Shown: piece after piece, positions 48,211 through 55,838 of the stretch
Numbering within the stretch: position 1 is the stretch's first letter
How the letters are laid out: every line of letters begins with the position of its first letter
Source: Humibacillus sp.
Lineage (GTDB): Bacteria; Actinomycetota; Actinomycetes; Actinomycetales; Dermatophilaceae
DNA: 64,000 nt
Assembly: GCA_030452985.1 (NCBI GenBank)
Contig: JAKDLG010000009.1
Span: 1 to 64,000 of the forward strand
Reading direction: 5' to 3'
The notes under the pieces: model-generated
What the model was told of the DNA's origin: nothing
What the model saw: the letters and a program-made list of their open reading frames with translations, nothing else
Databases searched by the model: none
Position numbers and translations under genes: made by a program

Positions 48211-49728
48211 ATGGATCTCGGCTTTCCCTGGTGGCTCCGCGTGGAGCACTTCCTCAACCTCGTCTTCATCTCGTTCCTGGTTCGCTCGGGTATCGAGATC
48301 CTCGGCACCTACCCCAAGCTGTACCGCTCGCAGCACACTGTGGCCGGCACGGCCTGGGCCCAGTTCACGGTCCAGCGGGCGCCCAAGCACAAGTACTACA
48401 CGGTGGGCGGTGAGTACGACGACTACTCTCCCCGCCTCTCCCTGCCGGGCCGCGGGCTGCTGGGCCTGGGGCGGTACTGGCACTTCATCACCGTCACGGG
48501 CTTCGTCACCTCGTGGGTGATCTACTTCGTGCTGTTGGTCTTCACGGGGCAGTGGCGGCGGTACGTCCCCACCTCACTGGACACCTTCACCCAGGCCGGT
48601 CACGACATGCTCGCCTATCTGGCGTTCACGGTTCCCGGTGCCGTGGAGGGGATGCCGTTCAACGCGGTGCAGCAGCTGTCCTACGGCTTCGTCATCCTGG
48701 TCCTCACCCCGCTGGTGATCATCACGGGCGCGTTCCAGTCGCCGGCCATCGCCAACTACTTCTCGCGCATCACGCGCGCCGTCGGTGGCCGTCAGGTGAT
48801 CCGCACCGTCCATTTCCTGTGCCTCGTCGGGTACGTCGCGTTCTTCGTGGTGCACGTGCTGATGGTCCTGATCCACGGGTACGCCCACGAGACGTCGAAG
48901 ATGGTGTTCGGCAGCACCGATCTTCCGGTGGCAGGCGGGATCATCTTCACCGTCAGTCTCATCGTCGTGGTGGCCCTGCACGTCGTGGCCACTCGCTGGA
49001 CGCTGGCCGACGGCCGTGCTGTCGAAAGGCTGCACAACGTGGTGGTGCGGCCGTGGTCGAACCTGCTCTACCGCCTGCCGGCCCGAATGCACTACAGCCG
49101 CTCCAACGTCTCCGGAGAGGACGTGGGGCTGCAGAACACCACCCACAACTTCCGGGGAAGCGGGCGACCACCGGAGGCCAAGGAGTACCTGGCCCTGATG
49201 GCCAACGGCTACGACGACGACTACGTGCTCGAGATCGGTGGTTACGTCGAGCGCCCGATGTCGCTGACCATCCGCGATCTGCGCGAGCTCGCCGACGGCC
49301 ACTCCCAGACCACTCTGCACCACTGTGTACAGGGCTTCTCCTCGATCGGGCGATGGCGCGGGATCACCGTCTCCGACCTGCTCGACCTCGCCGGGCCCCT
49401 CCCCGGCGCGACCGACGTCGTGTACACGAGCTTCCAGAACATGGGCCGCGACGACGCCCTGTACGAGGGCGGCACGTACTACGAGTCCAACCCGATGATC
49501 GAGGCGCGGATGCCGCAGACCCTCATCGCCTTCGAGCTCAACGACGAGGGTGAGATCCCGGCCAAGAACGGCGCCCCCGTGCGGTTGCGCATGGAGACCT
49601 CGACCGGGTTCCGCAGCCTGAAGTGGCTGGAGCGGATCGAGGTGGTGAACCGCTACGACATCATCGGCCAGGGTCGCGGTGGCTACTTCGAGGACGCCGA
49701 CTTCTACGACCGCAACCAGCTGATCTGA
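48211..49728 (+). CDS. Cytochrome b-type membrane domain fused to sulfite-oxidase-family molybdopterin domain
   Basis: A 505-residue fusion. Residues 1 to about 265 are a heme b membrane domain: helices with candidate heme histidines in RVEHFLNLVFISFLVRSG, YWHFITVTGFVTSWVIYF and HFLCLVGYVAFFVVHVLMVL, resembling thiosulfate-reductase or b561-type cytochromes. From about 320 it becomes a SUOX/MsrP-like molybdopterin domain, with Cys372 in HHCVQGFSSIGRWRGI as the expected Mo ligand and TSTGFRSLKWLERIE near the end. The molybdopterin part lacks its own signal peptide, so the topology decides on which side it faces. It would pass electrons between a substrate and the quinone pool. AAGGAG precedes ATG 48211. 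Confidence 0.85.
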   Translation: MDLGFPWWLRVEHFLNLVFISFLVRSGIEILGTYPKLYRSQHTVAGTAWAQFTVQRAPKHKYYTVGGEYDDYSPRLSLPGRGLLGLGRYWHFITVTGFVTSWVIYFVLLVFTGQWRRYVPTSLDTFTQAGHDMLAYLAFTVPGAVEGMPFNAVQQLSYGFVILVLTPLVIITGAFQSPAIANYFSRITRAVGGRQVIRTVHFLCLVGYVAFFVVHVLMVLIHGYAHETSKMVFGSTDLPVAGGIIFTVSLIVVVALHVVATRWTLADGRAVERLHNVVVRPWSNLLYRLPARMHYSRSNVSGEDVGLQNTTHNFRGSGRPPEAKEYLALMANGYDDDYVLEIGGYVERPMSLTIRDLRELADGHSQTTLHHCVQGFSSIGRWRGITVSDLLDLAGPLPGATDVVYTSFQNMGRDDALYEGGTYYESNPMIEARMPQTLIAFELNDEGEIPAKNGAPVRLRMETSTGFRSLKWLERIEVVNRYDIIGQGRGGYFEDADFYDRNQLI

Positions 49729-49759
49729 CCGGCACACCAGGAAGGAGAGGCAGACAATC

Positions 49760-50767
49760 ATGACGACCAACAGGATTCGCCCCATCGCCCCGGCCCCGGC
49801 CGAGGCCCGCGTCGCCCAGCGGCCACGGACCCAGTCGGGGCTCGACGCCCTCGTCGCCGAGTGGCCCCGACCGGTGCGCAACACGTTCGACGGGATGTTC
49901 CCGCTGCACGAGGACCTCGAGCTGTCTGACGAGCAGGTGAAGATCGTGCTCGACTACGTCCAGGAGGTTGACTTCCACCTGCCCGGGGCGACCCCAGAGG
50001 AGTTCCTCGTGGTCCGCTGGGCCCGCTACACCGGGTTCCAGCTGGTGCAGGAACCTCTGGAGGCGTATGCCGTCGGGCTCCGGTGCACCCATCCGGGCCT
50101 GGAAGGCCAGCACACCTTCATCCGCATGTCGTGGGCCCAGCTCATGGGCGATCCCGAAGCGCCTAGCCTGCCCGTCAACGAGCCGGTGCTGGCGAGCGAC
50201 ATGATGACGCTGGCCCGCTATCGCGACACCCGCACCGGGCCCTCGAGAACAGGTGTCGACGCGTACGCTGCGACCGCCCCTGACGGGGTGCCGGGTGCCG
50301 ATTTCGACCTGCGGCTGCTCAGCGGAGCGCTCGACGACGTGCTGGCCCACCACGCGACGGGTTGCGGCCGCGAGATCAACTCGTGGTGGAACCCGGCCCT
50401 GAACTGGGGGGTCGCTCTCGCCGGACGCTACCCCCGCCTGAAGTACTTCCAGTCGAAGGGTCGCCTCGACGAGGCGACGTCGACCACCCTGCGCTCTTTC
50501 GAAGAGCGGTCGGCGCAGGCGGAGCCGGTGTTGCGCGAGCTGGGCCTGGCCTCTCCCGCGCCGGTGGCGGATACGGCGCTCAGACAGGCAGCGAAGGCCG
50601 AGAGTGGCACACTCGTGCATCGCCTGCGGATCCGCAACCCGCGGCCCCTCACCGAGTCGCGGCCCGACGACGGCCCGACAGCGGCGGAGGACACCCGGCC
50701 CCACACCGAACCTCGATCTGGGTCGGTGACCCCGTCGTCCGACGGCCCCACACCAACCAGCCCCTAG
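49760..50767 (+). CDS. Conserved-looking hypothetical protein of the redox operon
   Basis: A 335-residue soluble protein without recognised family, signal peptide or membrane helix. The central part (EFLVVRWARYTGFQLVQEPL, GLEGQHTFIRMSWAQLMGDP, LLSGALDDVLAHHATGCG, WWNPALNWGVALAGRYPRL) looks folded; the last 60 residues are Pro/Thr/Asp-rich and disordered. HHATGCG could bind metal or cofactor. AAGGAGAGG precedes ATG 49760, 31 bp after the cytochrome fusion. Context suggests a cytoplasmic or assembly partner, which is inference only. Confidence 0.75.
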   Translation: MTTNRIRPIAPAPAEARVAQRPRTQSGLDALVAEWPRPVRNTFDGMFPLHEDLELSDEQVKIVLDYVQEVDFHLPGATPEEFLVVRWARYTGFQLVQEPLEAYAVGLRCTHPGLEGQHTFIRMSWAQLMGDPEAPSLPVNEPVLASDMMTLARYRDTRTGPSRTGVDAYAATAPDGVPGADFDLRLLSGALDDVLAHHATGCGREINSWWNPALNWGVALAGRYPRLKYFQSKGRLDEATSTTLRSFEERSAQAEPVLRELGLASPAPVADTALRQAAKAESGTLVHRLRIRNPRPLTESRPDDGPTAAEDTRPHTEPRSGSVTPSSDGPTPTSP

Positions 50768-50783
50768 CGGAAGCGAGAGCACC

Positions 50784-51086
50784 ATGCCCCTGTACCAAGC
50801 CGTCTCGGTCGTCGGATCGGTCCTGCTACTGGCCGCCTACGCCGGCCTGCAGACCGGAAAGCTCAACCCCAGCACGTCCTACATCTACCAGCTGTTCAAC
50901 TTGGTCGGCGCCGCCTGCCTGACCTACTCGGTCATCGAGCCGTTCAACTCCGGGGTGTTCATCACCGAGTTCTGCTGGACCATCTTCAGCATCGTCGGCG
51001 TGGTCAAGCTGGTGCGGATGCGCGACGCCAACCGTGCCGCGGCAGAAGCTGACGCGCCAGAGGAAGCGGCCCGCCCCGCCGGCTGA
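50784..51086 (+). CDS. CBU_0592-type small membrane protein
   Basis: A 100-residue membrane protein with three helices: AVSVVGSVLLLAAYAGLQTG, YIYQLFNLVGAACLTYSVI and FITEFCWTIFSIVGVVKLV, followed by a charged Ala/Glu tail. The YIYQLFNLVGA pattern matches the CBU_0592 family of unknown function. It lies 16 bp after the preceding gene, the last member of the redox operon. Confidence 0.75.
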   Translation: MPLYQAVSVVGSVLLLAAYAGLQTGKLNPSTSYIYQLFNLVGAACLTYSVIEPFNSGVFITEFCWTIFSIVGVVKLVRMRDANRAAAEADAPEEAARPAG

Positions 51087-51149
51087 GCACCTGCTGACTC
51101 GTCGACTCGTCACGACGCCCACCCCCACGGACGCGGTGACCACCGCTCA

Positions 51150-53069
51150 TCAGATGCGCTGGCCGGGACCGAAGGTGCTGATCAAGCCGTTGATCATGCC
51201 GAAGGTGCCGTTGCTGGCGCTCAGGAACCGAGCGTAGCGGGCGTCCAGGGTGGTGACGGATCGATCACCGACCACCCGAGCGCGACCGTGCCCCAGCTCG
51301 AGGGCCGTCAGTTCACTGACACCCACCGACAGCGTGCTGGGGTGCGGGCGGGCGGCATCGAACAAGCGACCCCAGCGGTAGTCCCGGGTCAGTCTCGGCT
51401 CGAGGGTGGCGTCGCTAACCACATCGAATCCAGGTTGAAGCTCTGCGTTGCCGGCTCGGAAGTCACGGACGGCCTCGTCTTCGAGCGTGTTCTCGTCGGG
51501 GTCCGCATCGGTGGCGTAGCGCGTGCCCATTGCCGCAGTCATGGCCCCATCGGTCATGACGACGGCGCTGTCACGGGCCGACGCCTTGACTGCGGTGGCG
51601 AAGGCGCGGTCCGAGACCGCCCCGCCGATCTCGGACTGGCCGCCGCCGATCAGGATGACTCCCGCTGCCCCCTTCACGGTCTTCGCGTTGATGCGATCGA
51701 CGCCGTGCACCTTGATCAGAACCTGCCCGAGATCGGTGCGGCCGGTGGCGGCCAGCGCGTCGCGATACGTCTTTGCGTCGGCCCGGGCGGCAGTGACGTC
51801 GGCGTACCCGGCAGCAATGATCACGACGCGCTGCGACGAGCCCTTCCCGGCAATCTGAGCGAACCGCTTCATCACCGCAGCCGACCCGTCGGCGTTGTCA
51901 CCACCCCCGAGCAACAGGGTGGCCCGAGCCGACGTGGTGATCTTCGGAGTGGCCCGGCCGGCTCGATCCGGCAGCCGAACGGGGCGTCCGTCGACGATCG
52001 GCAGCCGGCGGGTCAGGTCGTAGGTCATTCCCGTACCGGGGGCCTGGAGGTGGGTGAGCACGTTGCGCGCGGTGAGGGTCTGCTTCGGTCCGACCCAGGT
52101 CGGAGCGACCCTGGTGGTGCCGTAGTCGAGGATCGCCACCGACGAGTCACCGACGATCGTGGTCAGCTTCTGGTCGTCGATGTCGGTGACGCCGGTGGCG
52201 TAGTCGACCCCGACCCCGACCAGCCCTCCGGGTGTTCGGGGAACGGACTGAGCCGTCAGGTTGAGCAGTCGGCCGAAGCGGCCGCGCTGGTAGAAGTGCT
52301 GGTCGAAGATGGTGCGGCGGGAACCGAAGCTCAACCCTCGTTCGGCATCGCTGTCGTCACCCCACCAGATCAGCGGGGAGTCCTTCTCCAGGCCGTTCTC
52401 GGCGTAGCCGTCGTCGCTGTAGCCCGCCGTCATGGAGCGGGACTGCACGGCAGCGCCGGCGCTGGTGCCGCTGATCACCACCCCCCGCCGATAGGCCCGG
52501 GCCATGGCCTTCTCGGCCGGGGAGTTGGCCAGGATGGTCATGGCGAGGTTCTGGTCGCCACCGAGGATGAAGGCACCGTCGGTGAGGGCGGAGTCGAAGG
52601 CCGTGGAGTTTCTCGGATCCATCGCGTCGGCGCGGTTCAGCAGCACCAGCAAGGTGGCGTTGCACCCGGTGAAGGACCGTCGCAAGCTGGGCGAGGCGGC
52701 AACCGTCGCGTCGCAGATGGCGTCGATCTGGCTCGTGCGCTCCCTCGCCAGCGCCAGGTTCGCGTCGCGGTCTTCGGGAGCATCGCCGTAGCTGGAGGGA
52801 ACGACGAGGATGTCGACCGTCTTTCCGGTGGCCTGCTGTGCCGTGACGGTCGAGAAGCCGCTCAGAGCGTTCTCCTCGTAACCGCCGCCAATGGGCAGCA
52901 GGACCCGCGCTCCGTGGTGGTAGAGGCCGCTCGTGGTGGCGGCGAAGGCGGTGCTGCCGACACCGAGAGGGAGCAGACTGAGGCCGACGACGCAGGCGGC
53001 GAGGCGGCTCGGCTGGCGCAGCCTGCGGCTCGACGTGGCGCTACGGATGCTGGCTGTCGTCTTCGACAT
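51150..53069 (-). CDS. Secreted tandem-S51 (cyanophycinase-like) protein, second domain degenerate
   Basis: A 639-residue exported protein. The signal peptide has a basic start (RRLRQPSR) and core LAACVVGLSLLPLGVG ending near AFAA. Domain 1 (about 45-330) has the active S51 elbow VVISGTSAGAAVQSRSM and the cyanophycinase signature FDQHFYQRGRFGRLLN. Domain 2 (about 385-600) repeats the fold, with ILIGGGQSEIGGAV, but the elbow reads VVMTDGAMTAAMG, lacking Ser, and the His region reads SDATLEPRLTRDYRWGRLF. ATG 53069 follows GAGGGG. Domain 1 probably cleaves an aspartyl or polyamide substrate outside the cell; domain 2 may bind it. Confidence 0.85.
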   Translation of the reverse strand: MSKTTASIRSATSSRRLRQPSRLAACVVGLSLLPLGVGSTAFAATTSGLYHHGARVLLPIGGGYEENALSGFSTVTAQQATGKTVDILVVPSSYGDAPEDRDANLALARERTSQIDAICDATVAASPSLRRSFTGCNATLLVLLNRADAMDPRNSTAFDSALTDGAFILGGDQNLAMTILANSPAEKAMARAYRRGVVISGTSAGAAVQSRSMTAGYSDDGYAENGLEKDSPLIWWGDDSDAERGLSFGSRRTIFDQHFYQRGRFGRLLNLTAQSVPRTPGGLVGVGVDYATGVTDIDDQKLTTIVGDSSVAILDYGTTRVAPTWVGPKQTLTARNVLTHLQAPGTGMTYDLTRRLPIVDGRPVRLPDRAGRATPKITTSARATLLLGGGDNADGSAAVMKRFAQIAGKGSSQRVVIIAAGYADVTAARADAKTYRDALAATGRTDLGQVLIKVHGVDRINAKTVKGAAGVILIGGGQSEIGGAVSDRAFATAVKASARDSAVVMTDGAMTAAMGTRYATDADPDENTLEDEAVRDFRAGNAELQPGFDVVSDATLEPRLTRDYRWGRLFDAARPHPSTLSVGVSELTALELGHGRARVVGDRSVTTLDARYARFLSASNGTFGMINGLISTFGPGQRI

Positions 53070-53360
53070 GGGCGGGCCCCTCGACACAGATAGACCGGTA
53101 TGAGCATTTCCTGCGGCACGCTATCTGTTGACCCCACCGCGGGTCCAGACCCGGCGGCCAGTGAAGGGGACTGGGCCTCGACCTACGACCTGACGAGGAG
53201 GTGGACCAGGGTCGACACATCGGCGTCCACCCCTGATGGCGAGTCGCGTCCTGGGCGCACGACGCGTCGGGTCGCCGGTCATGTCGCTGCTGATGTCGTC
53301 TCAGCAACACCTCCTGCGACACGACTCGCGATGTGACCTGTCGGGGGCGCGCCTGGCCCG
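53070..53360. other. Intergenic region upstream of the secreted S51 gene
   Basis: No convincing gene. The small ORFs listed here are Arg/Pro/Ser-rich and unsupported by a ribosome site. The stretch should hold the promoter of the S51 gene and the end of the hydrolase transcript. Partly repeated GTCGCTGCTGATGTCGTCTC-like triplet patterns occur around 53283, but I see no clear palindrome. Confidence 0.4.
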
Positions 53361-54104
53361 TCAGACGGAGGCCGGGTCGTCGAGAAAGGCGTGGGTCAGC
53401 GCGGCCAGCTCGCGGGCCGAGTCGGTGTTGAGCAGCGCGCCGGCCCCCGGCACGACCTCGAGCCGAGCGTCGGGCAGCTCGGCGACGAGAGCCGTGGCGG
53501 CCACGACACCCGCTTTGTCCTTCGACCCGGCCACGACGAGGGCGGGCACGCTCAGCTGACGCAGCGACTCGCGTCCGTCGAAACCCTTGAGGGCGTCGAG
53601 CACCGCCAGCATCCTCGGGCGGGACACACCGGCATCCACGAGCTTGCTCTCGGGCACCACTCGCATCGCCAGCTTCTGCAGCCGGATGGCGCCGTTGGAG
53701 GGCCGCACCAGAGCCCCGCCGACGATGAGCCGACCGACGAGCTCAGGGCGTTCGACGGCCAGCCGCAACGCGACGCTGGCCCCGATCGAGACGCCGACGA
53801 AGTCGGCCTGCCGGATGCCCTGCAGCTCGAGGTCGTTCGCGACGCCATGGGCGGCCGCGGCGAGGTCGAAACCGACCGGGTCGCCGGGCTTGAGGCCCCG
53901 CATCCAGGGTGCGTTCATCGACCGGCCGGCCCCGAACGCGGTGACGAAGTCCTGCCAGGCGATGGGCGACTGGCCCAGGCCGTGCAGCAGCACCAGCGGG
54001 CGTGGCTTGGTCTGGCGAGGAGCGAGCGCGCCTGCTGGTGCGGGGGTTTCGCCCTCCCGAGGGCCTAGACCCGGCATGTCGTCGGGGTGCGAGCGGCCTG
54101 GCAT
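53361..54104 (-). CDS. Alpha/beta hydrolase lacking the usual catalytic histidine
   Basis: A 247-residue hydrolase-fold protein. The oxyanion region LVLLHGLGQSPIAWQDF, the nucleophile elbow FVGVSIGASVALRLA and the acid region VVAGSKDKAG are present. At the expected catalytic histidine the sequence reads VVPGAGALLNTD, where homologues have GAGH. It may be inactive or use a different base. ATG 54104 with AAGGGAG upstream is the start. It lies 11 bp after tdh, so it is probably cotranscribed. Confidence 0.8.
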   Translation of the reverse strand: MPGRSHPDDMPGLGPREGETPAPAGALAPRQTKPRPLVLLHGLGQSPIAWQDFVTAFGAGRSMNAPWMRGLKPGDPVGFDLAAAAHGVANDLELQGIRQADFVGVSIGASVALRLAVERPELVGRLIVGGALVRPSNGAIRLQKLAMRVVPESKLVDAGVSRPRMLAVLDALKGFDGRESLRQLSVPALVVAGSKDKAGVVAATALVAELPDARLEVVPGAGALLNTDSARELAALTHAFLDDPASV

Positions 54105-54115
54105 CCGTGCTCCCT

Positions 54116-55153
54116 TCAGCTCCAGTCGAGGATGACCTTGCCGCACTGACCCGACCGGGCGGTGGCGAAGGCCTCCTCCCACTGCTCGGCCGGGAAGCGG
54201 TGCGTGATGACCTGGGTGACCGCGTCGCGCAGCGGCGCCGAGGTGGCGATCATCTGCGACATCGCGTACCAGGTGTCGTACATCTCACGACCGTAGATGC
54301 CCTTGAGGGTGAGCATGTGGGTGATCACCTTGCCCCAGTCGAGCTGGTAGCCCTGGTGCGGTAGGCCGAGCAGCGCGATCCGCCCGCCGTGGTTCATGTT
54401 GTCGATGAGGTCGCTGACGGCGGGGGCCGCACCCGACATCTCGAGGGCGATGTCGAAACCCTCCCGCATCCCGAGGTGTTGCTGGGCGTCGGCCAGCGAC
54501 TCCCGCGTCACGTTGATCGTGAGGTCGGCTCCCGCCCGCTCAGCCAGCTCGAGCCGGTAGTCGCTGGCGTCGGACACGACGACATAGCGCGCGCCCGCGT
54601 GCCGGGCGATGGCCGCGGCCATCACACCGATGGGCCCGGCACCGGTGATGACGACGTCCTCGCCGACCATCGGCCACTGCAGGGCCGTGTGCGTGGCGTT
54701 GCCGAGCGGGTCGAAGACGGCGCCGAGGTCAGGGTCGAGGTCACGCGGCTGCACCCAGACGTTGGATGCCGGGAGCGCGACGTAGTCGGCGAAGGCGCCG
54801 TCGCGGTTGACGCCGATGCCGCGAGTGCGGATGCAGAGGTGGCGCCGGCCGGCGCGGCAGTTACGACAGCGCCCGCACACGATGTGGCCCTCGCCCGAGG
54901 CGCGGTCACCGATCTCGATACCGGTGACGTCGGCGCCCACCTCGACGACCTCGCCGTAGAACTCGTGGCCGATCACCATCGGCGGCGAGACGGTGGCGGC
55001 GGCCCAGTCGTCCCACTCCTGCAGATGAAGGTCGGTGCCGCAGAGGCCGGCGCGAAGTACGCGCAGCACGACGTCGTCGGGGCCGCACGACGGCTCCGGT
55101 CGGTCGACGAGCTCGAGGCCGGGGCCGGCAGTCAGCTTGGTGAGGGCGCGCAC
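54116..55153 (-). CDS. tdh: L-threonine 3-dehydrogenase
   Basis: Oxidises L-threonine to 2-amino-3-oxobutanoate with NAD. The 345-residue zinc MDR enzyme has the catalytic-zinc CGTDLHLQEWDDWA, GHEFYGEVVEVG and the structural-zinc cluster CGRCRNCRAGRRHLC, then GAGPIGVMAAAIARHAGA. The C-terminal GREMYDTWY is typical of Tdh. GTG 55153 follows GGAAGG. Its partner kbl lies 14 kb away; the neighbour downstream is an alpha/beta hydrolase. Confidence 0.94.
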   Translation of the reverse strand: MRALTKLTAGPGLELVDRPEPSCGPDDVVLRVLRAGLCGTDLHLQEWDDWAAATVSPPMVIGHEFYGEVVEVGADVTGIEIGDRASGEGHIVCGRCRNCRAGRRHLCIRTRGIGVNRDGAFADYVALPASNVWVQPRDLDPDLGAVFDPLGNATHTALQWPMVGEDVVITGAGPIGVMAAAIARHAGARYVVVSDASDYRLELAERAGADLTINVTRESLADAQQHLGMREGFDIALEMSGAAPAVSDLIDNMNHGGRIALLGLPHQGYQLDWGKVITHMLTLKGIYGREMYDTWYAMSQMIATSAPLRDAVTQVITHRFPAEQWEEAFATARSGQCGKVILDWS

Positions 55154-55219
55154 GACGATCCTTCCGTCAGAATGATGAGCCAGGGTTCAGCCAGGATGTC
55201 AGCGAGTGGCAGCCAGCCA

Positions 55220-55241
55220 AGACGACGAGGGTCCGTCGTCT
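55220..55241. promoter_or_regulatory. Palindrome in the tdh/fur divergent region
   Basis: AGACGAC, eight bases, GTCGTCT is a perfect 7-bp inverted repeat midway between the divergent tdh and Fur-type genes (starts at 55153 and 55289). It could be an operator for either gene. It does not look like a classic AT-rich Fur or Zur box. Confidence 0.4.
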
Positions 55242-55288
55242 GAGAGTCTGCCACCCGACCCCGGGCGCGGTGAAGGCACAATGGCGGG

Positions 55289-55819
55289 GTGGAGGAGAAC
55301 GCCGTCGACAGCCCCAGGGTGGCCAGTGCCGTGGCGCGGATGCGAGCCTGTGGTGAACGGGTCACTCCCGCGAGGCACGCCGTGCTGCGAGTCGTCGACC
55401 TCGCCGATCGTGCCGACGAGCACCTCACGGCCGAGGTCATCGGGGCCCGGGTCTTCGAGCTGGCCCCGAGCGTTCACCGCGCCACCGTGTACCGCACCCT
55501 GACGTCGTTGACCGAGGCCGGGTTTCTCTCCCAGGTACACCTCGGGGGCGCTTCGACGATCTACCACCTGGACGCCCCCGGGGCGGCGGCCGAGACCGAC
55601 CCGGCCGACGCCGCATCCGGCCCGGCGGTCGAGGGGCCTCCCGCCGCGGGTCACGCGCACGTTCGGTGCATCTCGTGCGGTCGAGTGCTCGATGTTCCGC
55701 CGAACGCCTTCGACTCGTTGGCCGCCCGGCTGGCAGACGGTATCGGTTTTGCTCTCGACCCGGCCCGCACGGCCCTGCTCGGCACCTGCCGTGCCTGCCG
55801 GGCCGATACCGCCGACTGA
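55289..55819 (+). CDS. Fur-family metalloregulator
   Basis: A 176-residue repressor. The winged helix includes RVTPARHAVLRVVDLA and VHRATVYRTLTSLTEAGFL; the dimer domain starts with a metal-site HAHVRCISCGRVLDVP and ends CRACRADTAD, giving two CxxC pairs for structural zinc. An extra 25-residue Ala/Pro/Glu linker separates the two. It starts at GTG 55289. No metal transporter lies next to it, so its metal cannot be deduced. Confidence 0.87.
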   Translation: MEENAVDSPRVASAVARMRACGERVTPARHAVLRVVDLADRADEHLTAEVIGARVFELAPSVHRATVYRTLTSLTEAGFLSQVHLGGASTIYHLDAPGAAAETDPADAASGPAVEGPPAAGHAHVRCISCGRVLDVPPNAFDSLAARLADGIGFALDPARTALLGTCRACRADTAD

Positions 55820-55838
55820 CGACACCGGCGCCGCGAGG

